From the NCBI GenBank assembly GCA_036850595.1, contig CM072160.1, positions 5,907,773 through 5,971,772 of the forward strand: 64,000 nt of DNA. The letters are read 5' to 3'. The position numbers and the translations under genes are program-made. The DNA is from Rhyacichthys aspro. Taxonomy: Eukaryota > Chordata > Actinopteri > Gobiiformes > Rhyacichthyidae. Positions within the stretch are counted from its first letter, which is position 1. Every line of letters begins with the position of its first letter. This document shows positions 62,901-64,000 of the stretch, piece after piece. The notes below the pieces were generated by a model. The model saw only the letters and a list, made by a program, of their open reading frames with translations, had not been told where the DNA came from and made no database searches.

Positions 62901-63054
62901 GTTGACATAAATATACAGTATGTATACTTTCCAGGTAATCTCACCTTGAGTCTAGTCTCCAGGAGCTCTTTGCTGGTGATGATGTGGGTCACCTGAGTTT
63001 CATTCAGTCCATGGGCAATAGCCGGACCCCCGAGTGTGGAGTAGAGGGTCACCA
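53928..63054 (-). CDS. acsl3: Long-chain acyl-CoA synthetase 3 (partial, 5' end beyond window)
   Basis: This is an ER/lipid-droplet enzyme that activates long-chain fatty acids to acyl-CoA through an acyl-adenylate. Minus-strand coding exons, 5' to 3': 63054-62945, 62126-61988, 61119-60969, 60356-60233, 60159-60088, 58662-58523, 58440-58268, 57313-57239, 56318-56127, 55582-55468, 54784-54627, 54085-53928. All join in phase, giving about 535 residues of an expected 700 or so. The first exon seen starts in VTLYSTLGGPAIAH; the preceding exon is not in the window. The AMP-binding loop YTSGSTGVPKG is in 61119-60969, QGYGLTET in 58440-58268, and the hinge WFCTGDIGEF and [21 protein letters not shown] are in 56318-55468. 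The C-terminus is intact (DIDRMYGGK). ACSL4 is close in sequence; linkage to kcne4 and scg2 favours acsl3. Confidence 0.92.
54339..54590 (+). repeat. Intronic repeat copy A in acsl3
   Basis: Shares with 56715-57055 the ordered blocks CTGTTATTGCATTTATTT, AACTGGTTTATAA, AAACTAAAGCTTATTTGAT, GCGCTCCAG, AAGGACA, TGAATCAGACAAGAATTCAT and ACAATTAAAA. Same orientation, about 2.4 kb apart, in two different introns. It lacks roughly 75 bp present in copy B near the right end. The family is not recognised. Confidence 0.8.
56715..57055 (+). repeat. Intronic repeat copy B in acsl3
   Basis: The longer partner of the copy at 54339. No ORF and no obvious terminal inverted repeats are seen. Either a non-autonomous interspersed element or a duplicated intron segment. 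Confidence 0.8.
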
Positions 63055-64000
63055 CTAACAAAATAAACAAAGAAAGAAAAACATTAACATAATTAAACCA
63101 GAATCATAGATATTGGTCTTTTTATTATACTTTGGTACCATGCCTCACTGACAATTGCACTTGTTTACCTTTAATCCAACAAATGAATTATAGAAACCCT
63201 TTGGGAATGTGAACAAAACTCTGAGAAATGGGATTTATGAATTTATGAGATTGTATGTCTCATGCAAAGAAAAGTTTATTTGCAAAAAGAAAGACCCACC
63301 ATTTTAGAAAATAATTGTTTCTGCATATTTGTAGAATGAGCCTGAAAATCATTAATTATGTGTTTGGTACAGTTTGGTATTAGAAATGAATGAATTATGA
63401 TTATTTTAAAATGGCTCTAATCAGTTTTTGCAAATTAACTCTTCGCATTTAAGTCCCTCCTCGATTACAAAATGGAAAAGTAAAGGCGTCAGTCCAAACA
63501 AGCAGAAGTGGAAAGAGAGTGTAACCCTGTGTCCCAACGGTGACACAGACACTGGAGTTTATGGGACAGGGCTCAGTGACATCACCGTCTTGCGTCAGGA
63601 CTTCCTGCTCTGTGACTGCGAGCAAGTACAGCGCGGATGAGGGCCGTGACACCTCCAGCCGTGAGATCTAAACACTCAAACGAGCTCCAGCTTCGCGCTT
63701 TCACTCACAAACAAAAATACAAAATACAAAATGTGGTATAGACAGAGTCAGGCACCATTAGTAACACCATGAACCGCAACAGACATATCATAAACCTCAT
63801 AGGCAGCTCTTTGGATAACTGTAAAAAACATATTTTCTTCTTCTTTCATTCACTTTCAAAGTTAATTTTTAAGCATCTGCAGCTTCTTATAGTTACAGTG
63901 ATTATTACTACAAATAAATACTCAAAATGACTGATTTTTTGTCTTTGTTGTTTTCTTTCTCCTTGTTATAAGCTGTGTAATCAGTTTTGTGACCTTATAT
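63055..64000 (-). other. acsl3 intron to window edge
   Basis: No further acsl3 exon is found: the expected upstream ETRAEWM-type segment is absent from all minus-strand frames here. The less AT-rich block at 63450-63700 carries short overlapping ORFs on both strands that match nothing I recognise. Confidence 0.55.

Noticed and set aside
1..64000. CRISPR arrays, operons, prophage, tRNA or rRNA genes
   Set aside because: None seen: the DNA is vertebrate nuclear sequence with spliced genes; I saw no regular spaced repeats or tRNA-like folds.
1..64000. An undescribed multi-gene system
   Set aside because: All seven coding genes belong to known vertebrate families in largely known synteny; nothing beyond single-site observations supports a new system.

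Overview
The window is vertebrate nuclear DNA and almost certainly teleost fish. Genes are split by many short to mid-sized introns with GT-AG borders, intergenic DNA is AT-rich, and fish-type LINE debris is present. Seven protein-coding genes can be read exon by exon with consistent phase: serpine2 (+), wdfy1 (+), dhrs12 (-), ap1s3 (+), scg2 (-), kcne4 (-) and acsl3 (-, its 5' part lies beyond the right edge). From memory this is the human 2q36.1 block (SERPINE2-WDFY1-AP1S3-SCG2-KCNE4-ACSL3), with dhrs12 inserted and MRPL44 absent. Human DHRS12 sits beside WDFY2 on chromosome 13.

Layout. 1-1594: upstream DNA and a probable non-coding first exon of serpine2. 1595-5455: serpine2 (393 aa secreted serpin, P1 Arg). 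6029-13283: wdfy1 (410 aa WD40-FYVE protein), including a 91-nt intron with the marks of a U12-type (minor spliceosome) intron. 13284-17101: convergent 3' UTRs of wdfy1 and dhrs12, with a local duplication. 17102-23820: dhrs12 (320 aa short-chain dehydrogenase). About 23821-24509: head-to-head promoter region shared by dhrs12 and ap1s3. 24510-26770: ap1s3 (154 aa AP-1 sigma). 26808-about 30600: scg2 (583 aa secretogranin II, secretoneurin at 28212-28307), tail-to-tail with ap1s3 and carrying a near-consensus RE1/NRSE beside its first exon. About 30650-50900: a 20-kb gene desert with L1-like and L2-like LINE relics, two LINE/SINE-type tails, perfect short palindromes and a scatter of RFX X-box-like palindromes. 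50956-about 51990: kcne4 (178 aa). 52600-64000: 3' UTR and the last twelve coding exons of acsl3.

The genes do not form a pathway. They are a conserved synteny block containing a protease inhibitor, endosomal and trafficking proteins (wdfy1, ap1s3), a neuroendocrine granule protein, a potassium-channel subunit and a lipid enzyme. I found no previously undescribed multi-gene system. The observations most worth checking are the U12-type intron, the RE1 at scg2, the series of X-box palindromes (one next to a POU octamer), the perfect hairpin at 39841-39879, and the paired repeat in acsl3 introns.
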